Source: a virus. Taken from it: a stretch of 33,292 nucleotides of DNA. Of this stretch, positions 25,305 to 31,749 are shown one piece after another; the stretch's first letter is position 1, and every line of letters begins with the position of its first letter. A program made the translations under genes and the position numbers. The stretch is from positions 1-33,292 of the IMG/VR virus record IMGVR_UViG_3300037558_000714, one strand, 5' to 3'. A model generated the notes under the pieces. The model had not been told where the DNA came from, did not search any database, and was given only the letters and a program-made list of their open reading frames with translations.

Positions 25305-26521
25305 CAGTCTACATACCTGGTAATATCAGCGTTTAAATTGCAGACCACCTGACCGTGCCAACCCGATAACTTGTTTTTTGATATTTGTAAGAAACGGGTA
25401 GGGTCTGGACCGTTTTCATCCTCGCCAGATGTTTTTCCGATACCACAGATTAAATCGGCCTCTGCTGCTTTACCTGTACGGCTGTTCTCCATCATAGAAA
25501 AATCTAAGCGTGTACGACCTTCTGCTTCTGCACTAGCTTGCGAAACTGCTATGATGGCACACTCATGTCGCTTGGCGAGTTCCCTGGCTTGGCGGTATAT
25601 CTCACGTAGTTTTTCGTGTGTGCCACCAAACTGACCAGATATATTAATTTTACAAAGCTGATCCACTACCAAAATGTCAGGCTTAATACGGGTCACATAA
25701 CCGTCTAACATCTCCATATCCCATTCCTGGGCATCCTTCATTATAAGACGGTCACGGATTGCTAAGTAGCGGCTACTGGCTAGATCAGGGTTGTCCTTAA
25801 TAGCTAAAGTATTCATACCCGTAAAGGATTGTATAGCTCGTAGCTTGGTACGCCTGGTAGCTTCTTCATTGCCTATGTAGAGAACCTTTGCCCCTTGCTG
25901 ACAGAAACCATCAGGTGCAGCACATAAACTAACCGCCAATGCAGATTTACCTGTTTCAGGTCGAGCAAATATAACCATAAATTCGCTAGGACCAACGCCG
26001 TAGACGTGTCTGGATAATTGGTTAATGTTAAACTTCCACCGTGCCTCATCACTAGCCTGGGCCAGTAGTTCGTACAGATCATCTGTAGTGGGTTCACCAT
26101 AATCATCAGGTAAGTAATCTTCTGATGTTCGTTCAATCAGGCTCTTTAACTTACCCATTGCATCCATGTGACCTTCAGCCAATTGAATACCCAGGTTAGT
26201 TATGTCTCTACCAGTTTCCTTACGCCATAAATCACCTATAACGTCTTTCGCAATCACAGGGGTAAGAGCTTCTTGTTGGCGTACCTCAGTTAAAAGATCT
26301 GTAAAATCCTCACGTTCAGCTTTTGTAGCTACAGGATGATTAGTAGTCCAAATTGCCAAAATGTCGTTGGTAGTAATATCCTGTTCATATTTATCTTGCG
26401 CTTGTGCGATTGTTTTAAAAACTTCTACGTTATGACCTGTAAAAAGTGACTGCCTCATTTTTGTTTTGTTTGCTTGATAGAATTCTGAAGATAGTAATGT
26501 CTTCAATAACGCTTTATCCAT
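25304..26521 (-). CDS. DnaB-like replicative helicase
   Basis: The 405-residue protein has a helical N-terminal region (1-140) and a RecA-type motor from about 165. Walker A is ARPETGKSAL (186-195), the catalytic glutamates are in YIGNEE (215-220), Walker B is DILVVDQL (282-289), and the H3-like element is IIAVSQASAEAEGR (323-336). An arginine-finger segment lies near SRTGKAAEADLICGI. The order fits a hexameric SF4 helicase of the DnaB/T7 gp4 type without the primase, which is encoded separately at 27271-28065. Upstream is its own intergenic region, and AAAGGA precedes ATG. Confidence 0.85.
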   Translation of the reverse strand: MDKALLKTLLSSEFYQANKTKMRQSLFTGHNVEVFKTIAQAQDKYEQDITTNDILAIWTTNHPVATKAEREDFTDLLTEVRQQEALTPVIAKDVIGDLWRKETGRDITNLGIQLAEGHMDAMGKLKSLIERTSEDYLPDDYGEPTTDDLYELLAQASDEARWKFNINQLSRHVYGVGPSEFMVIFARPETGKSALAVSLCAAPDGFCQQGAKVLYIGNEEATRRTKLRAIQSFTGMNTLAIKDNPDLASSRYLAIRDRLIMKDAQEWDMEMLDGYVTRIKPDILVVDQLCKINISGQFGGTHEKLREIYRQARELAKRHECAIIAVSQASAEAEGRTRLDFSMMENSRTGKAAEADLICGIGKTSGEDENGPDPTRFLQISKNKLSGWHGQVVCNLNADITRYVD

Positions 26522-26595
26522 GCTGGTCCTTTCTTAGCTATAATAGAGTGAATCTACAATCACACTATAAAGGACCATTGCAAAGGTAATCAAGA
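26522..26595 (-). promoter_or_regulatory. Leader of the helicase operon, probable promoter region
   Basis: This gap follows a leftward terminator, so the helicase block should have its own promoter. On the - strand CACTC-TATTATAGC stands close upstream of AAAGGACC-agc-ATG. A similar CACTC-TATAAAG occurs upstream of the integrase region. There is no convincing -35 element. Confidence 0.3.
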
Positions 26596-26627
26596 CAAAA
26601 AAAGACCCACGAAAAAATCATGGGTCT
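26596..26627 (-). terminator. Leftward terminator after the 68-aa gene
   Basis: On the - strand AGACCCA-tgattttttcg-TGGGTCT is followed by TTTTTT. It separates the small-gene/primase block from the helicase-to-RNR block. Confidence 0.72.
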
Positions 26628-26651
26628 ATTGTAAATTTATATGTTGTGTGT

Positions 26652-26858
26652 TTAGGTTTGTCTAAATTTCATTTTTTTCAGGTCAGGTTGAGTATCTCCC
26701 CGCCTTTCTCGCATATCTACCGTGCTATACACAATTCGTTTATTTTTAGACACAATATCATCTACGATCTTTTGTAGTGCTTTTTGTTCGTCTGCGCCTT
26801 CTATTAATCCACCATCGGGAATATCAAAGTCTAATAAAATTAAAGCTCTTAGTTTCAT
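26652..26858 (-). CDS. Small early protein (68 aa)
   Basis: ATG 26858 is preferred over 26876 because AGGATAA lies 9 bases upstream. The product MKLRALILLDFDIPDGG... has a hydrophobic first strand, a central helix (EQKALQKIVDDIVSKN), and the C-terminal segment RIVYSTVDMRERRGD...DLKKMKFR. It resembles small conserved proteins seen in T7-like phage early regions, but I cannot name a family. It is a single-gene unit between a candidate promoter (26882) and a terminator (26596). Confidence 0.65.
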   Translation of the reverse strand: MKLRALILLDFDIPDGGLIEGADEQKALQKIVDDIVSKNKRIVYSTVDMRERRGDTQPDLKKMKFRQT

Positions 26859-26881
26859 AAAAATTATCCTATACATTATGT

Positions 26882-26910
26882 GTTATAATGCAGGGTGCGT
26901 TTTGAGTCAG
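26882..26910 (-). promoter_or_regulatory. Candidate sigma70-like promoter for the 68-aa gene
   Basis: Read on the - strand, CTGACT and TATAAC are exactly 17 bases apart, a 4/6 and 5/6 match to consensus, 24 bases upstream of the start codon at 26858. Confidence 0.42.
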
Positions 26911-26922
26911 GTCCAAGACTTC

Positions 26923-26962
26923 CCTACATTTACTGATTAAAAAGTTATAAAGTAAATGTAGG
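26923..26962. repeat. 12-bp perfect inverted repeat at end of 100-aa gene
   Basis: CCTACATTTACT and AGTAAATGTAGG flank a 16-base loop and overlap the stop codon of the gene at 26945. There is no U-tract after the stem on the - strand, so it is not a standard terminator. It may stabilise the mRNA end or bind a protein. Confidence 0.7.
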
Positions 26963-27247
26963 TGTAGGTGGGGCTAAGACAGGGTGGTTGAAACTTGAAG
27001 CTCTTAACCCTGAAAGAGGGCCACTAGTGTTTAACCCAGTTTTTTGAGTATTGCACCACCCAAATTTTACGGCTGCTCCATTTCGAGCATAATGGCGTCT
27101 GCAAGCCATATTTTCAGTAGATGTCTTTTTTGCTCTTTTTTTAAATTCACGAACAGTAAGACCGCCTGGTCGAGAAACCTTTATTTTATTTAGTATATTA
27201 GACAGTTGTCCACGGTTTCGCTTAGACAAATATTCTAGTACTTGCAT
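26945..27247 (-). CDS. Unknown basic early protein (100 aa)
   Basis: A strong AAGGGGGAT sequence precedes ATG 27247, which supports translation. The first half is highly basic and helical (YLSKRNRGQLSNILNKIKVSRPGGLTVREFKKRAKK). There is a pair of cysteines at about residues 49 and 65 with nearby histidines (ACRRHYARN, FGWCNT), and the tail is Pro/Thr-rich (LAPPTPTFTL). The N-terminal part looks DNA-binding. Position directly after the primase suggests a replication or regulatory accessory. No known family is recognised. Confidence 0.6.
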   Translation of the reverse strand: MQVLEYLSKRNRGQLSNILNKIKVSRPGGLTVREFKKRAKKTSTENMACRRHYARNGAAVKFGWCNTQKTGLNTSGPLSGLRASSFNHPVLAPPTPTFTL

Positions 27248-27270
27248 TTTTTTATCCCCCTTATTCTGAC

Positions 27271-28065
27271 CTATGTATAGTTAAGGCCGTTCTTAGTAAG
27301 TAGCTCTATCAAAGAATTAATACTCATTTCTTTAATATCTACCTTAGTTATCCTTACAACTGAGGGTATAACAGAAGCCCTCAGTAAAGACATTGACTTT
27401 TGTTTTGCGTCATTGTCAAGAATAATAATGCATTTTTTATATTTTTTAAGGGATTTGTTAATGTCTTTAGTAAGGTTAGTACCTAACAATGCAACTCCTA
27501 CTTTATCTGGACAACGAGAAACCGCACAAGCAGACGCAGAATCTTCAACAAGAACAGCAACGGAACCTGAACCAACGTGTATGCCTTTTTTAGTATTTCC
27601 ATATGTCCACCACTTTGGGCCAGTAGCTTTAAGGTTGCGTCCAACACAGCCCAATCCATCCTGAGTATAAAATAAAACTCTGTTTTCTCCAGGGGCAAAT
27701 CTAATGTTGATGTACCCAGCTTCATAAGCTTCAAACGAGTTAACAGATTTAACATATTCTACCGCCTGTTTAGAATTTAATATGGACGTAGTCATTGTAG
27801 GAATAGGTGTTGTTCTTACAGAAAAATCTGTGGCATTTGTACCTGCCATGTAAGCTTTAGCTTCTTCGATAGATCTTGGACCAGAATATATTCCCTTGGC
27901 ACTGCAAGACGCCCTGTAACAATTCCACAATGTCTTACCATCAATTTTAGATATATTAAATTTCTTACGTCCACCACAAAACGGACAATCAATAGACTTT
28001 CGATCACCTTCAGTAAGGTTAATAGATTGTAAAAGTTCCCACTGATCACGATAACTAAAGTTCAT
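27271..28065 (-). CDS. DNA primase (zinc finger plus TOPRIM)
   Basis: I prefer ATG 28065 (9 bases after GGGAG) over the ATG at 28071. The 264 residues show CPFCGGRKKF (C27, C30) and NCYRASC (C49, C54), a four-cysteine primase zinc ribbon. The catalytic region contains VLVEDSASACAVS (TOPRIM glutamate) and CIIILDNDAKQK (DxD). The layout resembles the primase half of T7 gp4 without a fused helicase, so priming and unwinding are split between this gene and 25304-26521. It is the first gene of the leftward early block, next to the attachment region. Confidence 0.82.
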   Translation of the reverse strand: MNFSYRDQWELLQSINLTEGDRKSIDCPFCGGRKKFNISKIDGKTLWNCYRASCSAKGIYSGPRSIEEAKAYMAGTNATDFSVRTTPIPTMTTSILNSKQAVEYVKSVNSFEAYEAGYINIRFAPGENRVLFYTQDGLGCVGRNLKATGPKWWTYGNTKKGIHVGSGSVAVLVEDSASACAVSRCPDKVGVALLGTNLTKDINKSLKKYKKCIIILDNDAKQKSMSLLRASVIPSVVRITKVDIKEMSINSLIELLTKNGLNYT

Positions 28066-28092
28066 ATACATCCACTCCCTAGGATATTATCT

Positions 28093-28129
28093 ATGGTTAT
28101 TAAGTCATTACCTTTGGTATGGTTATTAA
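28093..28129 (+). repeat. Direct repeat near attP
   Basis: ATGGTTATTAA occurs at 28093-28103 and 28119-28129, 26 bases apart, about 100 bases from the tRNA-like core. Such pairs often serve as integrase arm-type sites. The rest of the 28072-28335 gap has no ORF. A palindrome CCAAAT-tg-ATTTGG lies at 28302-28315. Confidence 0.4.
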
Positions 28130-28223
28130 TAAAAACAATAACTTAGTGTCTAATAAAGTGCAGGTTCGTAGCCTCAATCAATGTTATTGCCCCTAACTAT
28201 ATAAAAACAAACAACTTTCTTGG

Positions 28224-28263
28224 ACCCTGAAGGTCGTAGGTTCAAATCCTACTCCCGCAACCA
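28224..28263 (+). other. attP: Probable attP core: 3' end of an initiator tRNA (fMet)
   Basis: The stretch reads as the 3' part of a tRNA. An anticodon-stem 3' strand CCTGA precedes the variable loop AGGTC. The T-arm is GTAGG-TTCAAAT-CCTAC (28236-28252), then acceptor strand TCCCGCA, discriminator A and encoded CCA (28261-28263). The combination CCTGAAGGTCG...GGTTCAAATCC...CCCGCAACCA is characteristic of bacterial tRNA-fMet. No 5' half exists upstream and the flanks are phage genes, so this is not a functional tRNA. Phages that integrate in tRNA genes carry exactly this 3' segment to restore the gene, and the integrase lies about 1 kb away. Confidence 0.8.
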
Positions 28264-28335
28264 ACTGACTGATTTTACTATAAATTATTTTTCAAAATAC
28301 CCCAAATTGATTTGGTTTGGTTATAATTGGTCGAC

Positions 28336-29073
28336 TCACCCCTGTTTTTGGTGATTTTGAAGGCTCCTTTCAGCGGCTCTACTGCGCTCATCTGAGTCCA
28401 TAGGTCTGATGGTTTTGTTGGTTGCGGATTTGTTAGGGACCAAAGCTATCCAGCTAATGGGAAATAGTTCTTTCATCTTTAAACTGATCTGATCAGCAAC
28501 AACACGGCTTTCATACTGAGTGTCTTCTGCACACCTTAAAACACACATATCTGCAAATGCATCTAAGCTTCCTGACCAGTACCATTCAGTCATCATAGAC
28601 TGTGGTAAAACAATTCTTGCTTGTTCTGGGCATACTCCATTATCTAACATATTTTCGTAGATCGATACTTGTCTACACCATTGCATATCCTGGTCGATGT
28701 AAAACGGTACGACACCGTCACTACCTTGTTTCTTGTTTGCAGATTTACCACGCCATTCATTAGGCTCATAAAACTCAGGTTTACTGTCCACATACCTTCG
28801 ACTGATTTCGTTCCAACGTAAGAACTTATGCTTGACCAATTGTCGGGCTACAAACAGTGGAGCTTTGACATGAAAGGATGCAAAGCAATGACCAAAAGGA
28901 GATGTATGTTTGTGCGCTGCTAAATACTTTATTAATTTAACGTCAGAATCTTTCAGCACATTAGGACCACCTACTCTACCATCAAAAGATGATCTTTTTC
29001 CAAAGGATACCCTAGCAGAATTACATACTGATAAGTCACTACCCATGTGATCTATATATTCTGTAGTAATCAA
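28336..29073 (-). CDS. thyX: FAD-dependent thymidylate synthase ThyX
   Basis: The enzyme makes dTMP from dUMP with FAD and methylene-tetrahydrofolate. I start at TTG 29073: AAGGA lies 9 bases upstream, the TTG overlaps the TGA of the preceding gene (TTGA), and the protein then begins (M)ITTEYIDHMGSDLSVCNSARVSF as ThyX proteins usually do. A GTG at 29118 would add a basic stretch overlapping the neighbour. The signature RHRx7S appears as KHKFLRWNEIS, followed by RRYVD, with Lys for both Arg. Downstream motifs are PEQARIVLPQSMMTEWYWSGS and LRCAEDTQYE. Length is about 245 residues, normal for the family. Together with RNR and MazG it supplies dNTPs. Confidence 0.85.
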   Translation of the reverse strand: MITTEYIDHMGSDLSVCNSARVSFGKRSSFDGRVGGPNVLKDSDVKLIKYLAAHKHTSPFGHCFASFHVKAPLFVARQLVKHKFLRWNEISRRYVDSKPEFYEPNEWRGKSANKKQGSDGVVPFYIDQDMQWCRQVSIYENMLDNGVCPEQARIVLPQSMMTEWYWSGSLDAFADMCVLRCAEDTQYESRVVADQISLKMKELFPISWIALVPNKSATNKTIRPMDSDERSRAAERSLQNHQKQG

Positions 29074-29222
29074 GAATGTGTGTCCTTTTCGTTTTTTCTT
29101 AACTCCACCCTGATGCACGTAACTAAATCTATCATACGTTCAACAATGGGTTGTACGGGTAGATTAGTTATAGCTTGTAGTTCTTTTTCTAAAGCTGCTC
29201 TAGCCTCATTTATATTGGTCAT
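29070..29222 (-). CDS. Small protein between int and thyX (50 aa)
   Basis: ATG 29222 overlaps the integrase TGA (ATGA), and the frame ends in TGA at 29072-29070 inside the TTG of thyX. The product, MTNINEARAALEKELQAITN..., is helical and charged with one cysteine (about residue 36). The double start/stop overlap shows it is part of one translated operon. The role is unknown. Small proteins beside int can be excisionases, but this one has no visible DNA-binding motif. Confidence 0.62.
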   Translation of the reverse strand: MTNINEARAALEKELQAITNLPVQPIVERMIDLVTCIRVELRKNEKDTHS

Positions 29223-30322
29223 TTTCTGTACCTTTGTAGTCTTTTATTGCTGGCATTGGTTGCCATTATAGAGGTTTTTTTAACGTAGACATTTACAACA
29301 TCTCTGGATGTATGGCCTGTTAAAGCCATTATCTCATCTTCTGTACAACCAGCTTCACCAGCTTCTGTTGCACCCGTTCTACGCAAGTCAGAAATTTTAA
29401 GTTCTTCAGGTAAACCAGCGGCTTTCCGAACTTCTGCCACAGCTTTATACGCCCATTTAGTATAGGGTCTTCCAGTGCGCTCATTAATAATTATAAAATC
29501 AGAACCGTTGCCTCTTTTTAAATTATGAAGACGTGTGTCAATAAATTCATTTGTATCCAAAATCATTAAATTGCCTTTAGGTTTTTTTACTGTGCGGCTT
29601 TTTTCTTGTACAAAAGTAAAAGTTCCATTTTCATAGTTATTCCAGGTAAGTTGACGCATATCACCAACTCGCTGACACAAATGGTAGCAAAGCAAAGCAA
29701 GTGTGCCGATTGAAGAGACATTCATTTCATCTGCTTTTTTAACAAATGCATCTATATGCTCTTCTTTCCATCGAACATCACGGGACGGTAGGGTTACTAA
29801 CCCCATTTTAGAAAAAGGATTAGAACGAGTGCGTCCTAAACGAAAACCAACAAACCAAACACGTCTAAGAACTTTGCATACATGGACTGCTCTATGTTCA
29901 CTTACATCCTTACACATTTGTGCGTGTAAAAGTTCAGCGGTTTCAGCAGTAATGTTTTGGTGAAAGGTTTCGCCGAAAGTAATATTAGAATTTCCAACAC
30001 GACAGTTACAAATGTACGTTAGTAACTGTCTGTAAGTGTTTTTACTATTTACAGATAAACGGCTCCAATTACTGGTTTGATAAAAGGCAGTAATTAACCC
30101 TGCAACAGAGCTTTCAGTAATATGTATCTGTTTATCTATGCCACGTTTATAATCTCTGTACTGTTTTTCAAAATCTAAGCATCTTTGAGTAGCTTCTTTT
30201 TTGTTGTTAAAAGATTCATAAGTAAGAAATAACTTTTCACGGAGCGGTTTACTAGGATTTGCACCCCAAGTAACAACTCCCTTTTTACTTATATGTTCTT
30301 CCAGGTATTTTATATTTGCCAT
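29219..30322 (-). CDS. int: Tyrosine recombinase integrase
   Basis: I start at ATG 30322 (GGGAG 8 bases upstream), giving 367 residues. The N-terminal part (1-70) is Lys-rich and AP2-like, and the core-binding SAM-like domain spans about 75-170. The catalytic domain shows Arg I in LCQRVGDMRQLTW, a beta-hairpin Lys (VQEKSRTVKKPK), ISDLRRTGATEAGEAG (box II Arg, with Ser where many integrases have His), LTGHTSRDVVNVY (GH and nucleophile Tyr), and then a C-terminal helix. It would integrate the phage at a host tRNA gene using the nearby attP. A TTGACT element on the - strand at 30384-30379 could belong to its promoter. Confidence 0.9.
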   Translation of the reverse strand: MANIKYLEEHISKKGVVTWGANPSKPLREKLFLTYESFNNKKEATQRCLDFEKQYRDYKRGIDKQIHITESSVAGLITAFYQTSNWSRLSVNSKNTYRQLLTYICNCRVGNSNITFGETFHQNITAETAELLHAQMCKDVSEHRAVHVCKVLRRVWFVGFRLGRTRSNPFSKMGLVTLPSRDVRWKEEHIDAFVKKADEMNVSSIGTLALLCYHLCQRVGDMRQLTWNNYENGTFTFVQEKSRTVKKPKGNLMILDTNEFIDTRLHNLKRGNGSDFIIINERTGRPYTKWAYKAVAEVRKAAGLPEELKISDLRRTGATEAGEAGCTEDEIMALTGHTSRDVVNVYVKKTSIMATNASNKRLQRYRK

Positions 30323-30403
30323 GCTACAACTCCCTAAGTTATGCGAATAGGGATACATTAGTTATGGTCATTAGTAGAAGTCAAGTATTAAAATAAAAGC
30401 TTG

Positions 30404-30509
30404 CACTTTATAGAGTGATTAGTCTAAAGTGTCAGTGTGGGTAACTCCCTGCTCACGTTTTCACTTTGTTGGAATGCCCCTGGATCTTTATCGATCTGGG
30501 GGTTTTTTT
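30404..30509 (+). ncRNA. Candidate structured small RNA upstream of int
   Basis: This gap contains no ORF but has nested pairing on the + strand: AAAGTG (30426-30431) with CACTTT (30462-30467), enclosing GTG-t-GGG and CCC-tgct-CAC. A strong terminator (30477-30509) follows. AAAGTG can instead pair with CACTTT at 30404-30409, giving two exclusive structures. Every recognised upstream gene is on the other strand, so the terminator must serve a local + strand transcript. A weak promoter is TTGCAC (30401) and TCTAAA (30423), 16 bases apart. An alternative is an operator region with a leader attenuator. Confidence 0.45.
30477..30509 (+). terminator. Strong rightward terminator
   Basis: CCCCTGGATC-TTTATC-GATCTGGGGG, a 10-bp stem with two G-U wobbles, followed by seven Ts. 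There is no U-tract on the other strand. Confidence 0.82.
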
Positions 30510-30523
30510 ATAGAATCAGTCAC

Positions 30524-30545
30524 AAAAAAAAGCCCCAAAGGGCTT
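30524..30545 (-). terminator. Leftward terminator after the 63-aa gene
   Basis: On the - strand AAGCCC-tttg-GGGCTT is followed by a T-run. It ends the single-gene transcript from 30762. Confidence 0.72.
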
Positions 30546-30563
30546 AAAATACTCGCACGTCAA
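30546..30563 (+). repeat. 18-bp direct repeat, left copy
   Basis: AAAATACTCGCACGTCAA is identical to 30803-30820. The two copies flank the 63-aa gene. Similarity continues to the left as TTA with one A of length difference. Confidence 0.85.
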
Positions 30564-30570
30564 TATGTTA

Positions 30571-30762
30571 TTAGGTCTTCGTAACATGAGCCACTATGTT
30601 GTATTCATACTTCTCTATGTCTGGGTCAGCAGGTAAACAAACCGCCTTGTTTAGTTCATCTAAATGTATGACGTAGTGATCGGTCGTGTCTTCTTCAGTG
30701 CGCTGGGCAGCATCCACTAGAGCTTCTCCAATCTCTTTTGCGATTTCTGGTTTTAGTATCAC
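30571..30762 (-). CDS. Small acidic protein (63 aa), GTG start
   Basis: The gene starts with GTG at 30762, with AAAGGA 9 bases upstream, and ends before a leftward terminator. The product has an amphipathic helix (ILKPEIAKEIGEALVDAAQRTEED), then beta-like segments (DHYVIHLDELNKAVCLP, YEYNIVAHVTKT) and one cysteine. It is acidic and likely cytoplasmic. It is a separate single-gene unit enclosed by exact 18-bp direct repeats and oriented against the accessory operon to the right. Function unknown. A small regulatory or anti-host protein is possible. Confidence 0.6.
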   Translation of the reverse strand: MILKPEIAKEIGEALVDAAQRTEEDTTDHYVIHLDELNKAVCLPADPDIEKYEYNIVAHVTKT

Positions 30763-30802
30763 TTGTATGATTCCTTTGCTGCTTTTTTTTATTCTAGTTT
30801 TA

Positions 30803-30820
30803 AAAATACTCGCACGTCAA
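30803..30820 (+). repeat. 18-bp direct repeat, right copy
   Basis: Identical to 30546-30563, in the same orientation, and directly upstream of the 63-aa gene's leader. Confidence 0.85.
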
Positions 30821-30840
30821 CCTAATTATAGGGCTAGGGA

Positions 30841-31017
30841 AGCACCAGAGTAGTGTGCTAACGCCCCGCCACCCCGTATCACCAACAATTCCTGACAAAA
30901 ATACACGGTTTTCTCAAAATTTTTATTTTGATTTTAATTAATTATTTAATTGATTCCAGTTTTTGGAATCAGTTATGGTCTTTAATATCTGGATTTAACC
31001 ACCAGGTGATTCACTAG
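30841..31017 (+). promoter_or_regulatory. Control region of the right accessory operon
   Basis: This stretch is ORF-free. It holds the hairpin AGCAC-cagagtagt-GTGCT (30841-30859), a very AT-rich block (30905-30950) and a perfect inverted repeat GATTCCA-gtttt-TGGAATC (30952-30970). TTGGAA, inside the right arm region, and TATCTG, 17 bases later, could be a weak promoter overlapped by that operator-like repeat. GTTATGGTC at 30972 also occurs at 30361 upstream of int. Confidence 0.42.
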
Positions 31018-31041
31018 CTAAACAAAAAAGGACCAAACAAA
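31018..31041 (+). repeat. Shared leader/RBS element, copy 1
   Basis: CTAAACAAAAAAGGACCAAACAAA stands just before ATG. It shares AAACAAA(aa)GGACCAAACAA with 32211-32230 and 32683-32703. GGA is the Shine-Dalgarno core. Copies 1 and 3 also share the first codons ATGAAACTT. Confidence 0.75.
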
Positions 31042-31749
31042 ATGAAACTTCTAAACACTAACGCAAGTAATACTAAAATTATGAAAACCCAAAAGGGGAC
31101 GGAATACGAAATAGCGAGTCTTTCTTTAATGCCAGACTCTTTAATATGTCCGTCTCAAGTTATCGCCCAATGTAAAAAACCTTGTTTAGTTTTTGCTGGG
31201 CGGGGGCAAATGCATTCCGTTGCTAAGTCTAGGCAAAGCAAATCGGATTTATGGCATTCTGACAAATCGCTATTTTTGGAAACTCTAACTAAAGAAATGG
31301 CGGCATTTGTTACCAGGTGCAATAAGAGGGGAAAACTTGCCGCCTTTAGACTAAACACTATTTCGGATATTCCCTGGGAAAAGTACGGAATCCCGCAGCT
31401 ATTCCCCCAGGCTTTACTCTATGATTATACGAAACTTGCAGCCAGGTTAGGACGGACTCCAGACAATTATAAATTAATGTTTTCTTATAGTGCTGCCCCA
31501 AAATATCAAAACCAGGTTAAAGCAGCCCTAAAAACTAACGTACCTATCTCTGCGGTGTTTAGGGGGGGATTACCTAAAACGTATTTAGGGCGGCCAGTAA
31601 TAGACGGGGACAAATCAGATCTAGTTAATCTATATAGTGGTCCCGTTATAGTAGGACTCAAGTTGAAGGGCGGTAAAGCTATCCAGGCAAGCAAGAGTCC
31701 TTTCATTGTCGATAACCCAGAATTAATAGAATTAGTGGGGGCGGCGTAA
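31042..31749 (+). CDS. Conserved phage/plasmid protein with Cys cluster (235 aa)
   Basis: The 235-residue protein starts MKLLNTNASNTKIMKTQKG. It carries SLICPSQVIAQCKKPCLVFAGRG (about residues 33-55), with three cysteines in a CPxxxxxxxCxxxC array followed by AGRG. Next are VAKSRQSKSDLW, AAFRLNTISDIPWEK, and FPQALLYDYTKLAARLGR. This CP...C...C...GRG / RLN..SDI.WE / F.DYTK layout matches a family of phage and plasmid proteins of unknown function (I recall gp88-like or DUF7227). The spaced cysteines hint at metal or Fe-S binding. There is no signal peptide. It is the first gene of the rightward accessory operon, under shared leader copy 1. Confidence 0.7.
   Translation: MKLLNTNASNTKIMKTQKGTEYEIASLSLMPDSLICPSQVIAQCKKPCLVFAGRGQMHSVAKSRQSKSDLWHSDKSLFLETLTKEMAAFVTRCNKRGKLAAFRLNTISDIPWEKYGIPQLFPQALLYDYTKLAARLGRTPDNYKLMFSYSAAPKYQNQVKAALKTNVPISAVFRGGLPKTYLGRPVIDGDKSDLVNLYSGPVIVGLKLKGGKAIQASKSPFIVDNPELIELVGAA

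Noticed and set aside
24847-25634. Plus-strand frames opposite the methyltransferase and helicase
   Set aside because: These are shadows of strongly supported minus-strand genes with recognisable motifs, and they lack ribosome binding sites.
28213-28263. A complete tRNA gene, possibly tRNA-Pro because the bases before the stem read CTTGGAC
   Set aside because: The 5' half (acceptor, D-arm, anticodon 5' strand) is missing, and the upstream bases cannot pair with CCTGA. The variable loop, T-arm and acceptor end fit initiator tRNA better.
29074-29118. Longer ThyX start at GTG 29118
   Set aside because: It adds a basic stretch not typical of ThyX and overlaps the 50-aa gene extensively. TTG 29073 has a good ribosome binding site and a stop/start overlap.
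30546-30820. Insertion sequence or MITE
   Set aside because: The flanking repeats are direct without terminal inverted repeats, and the enclosed 63-aa protein has no transposase feature.
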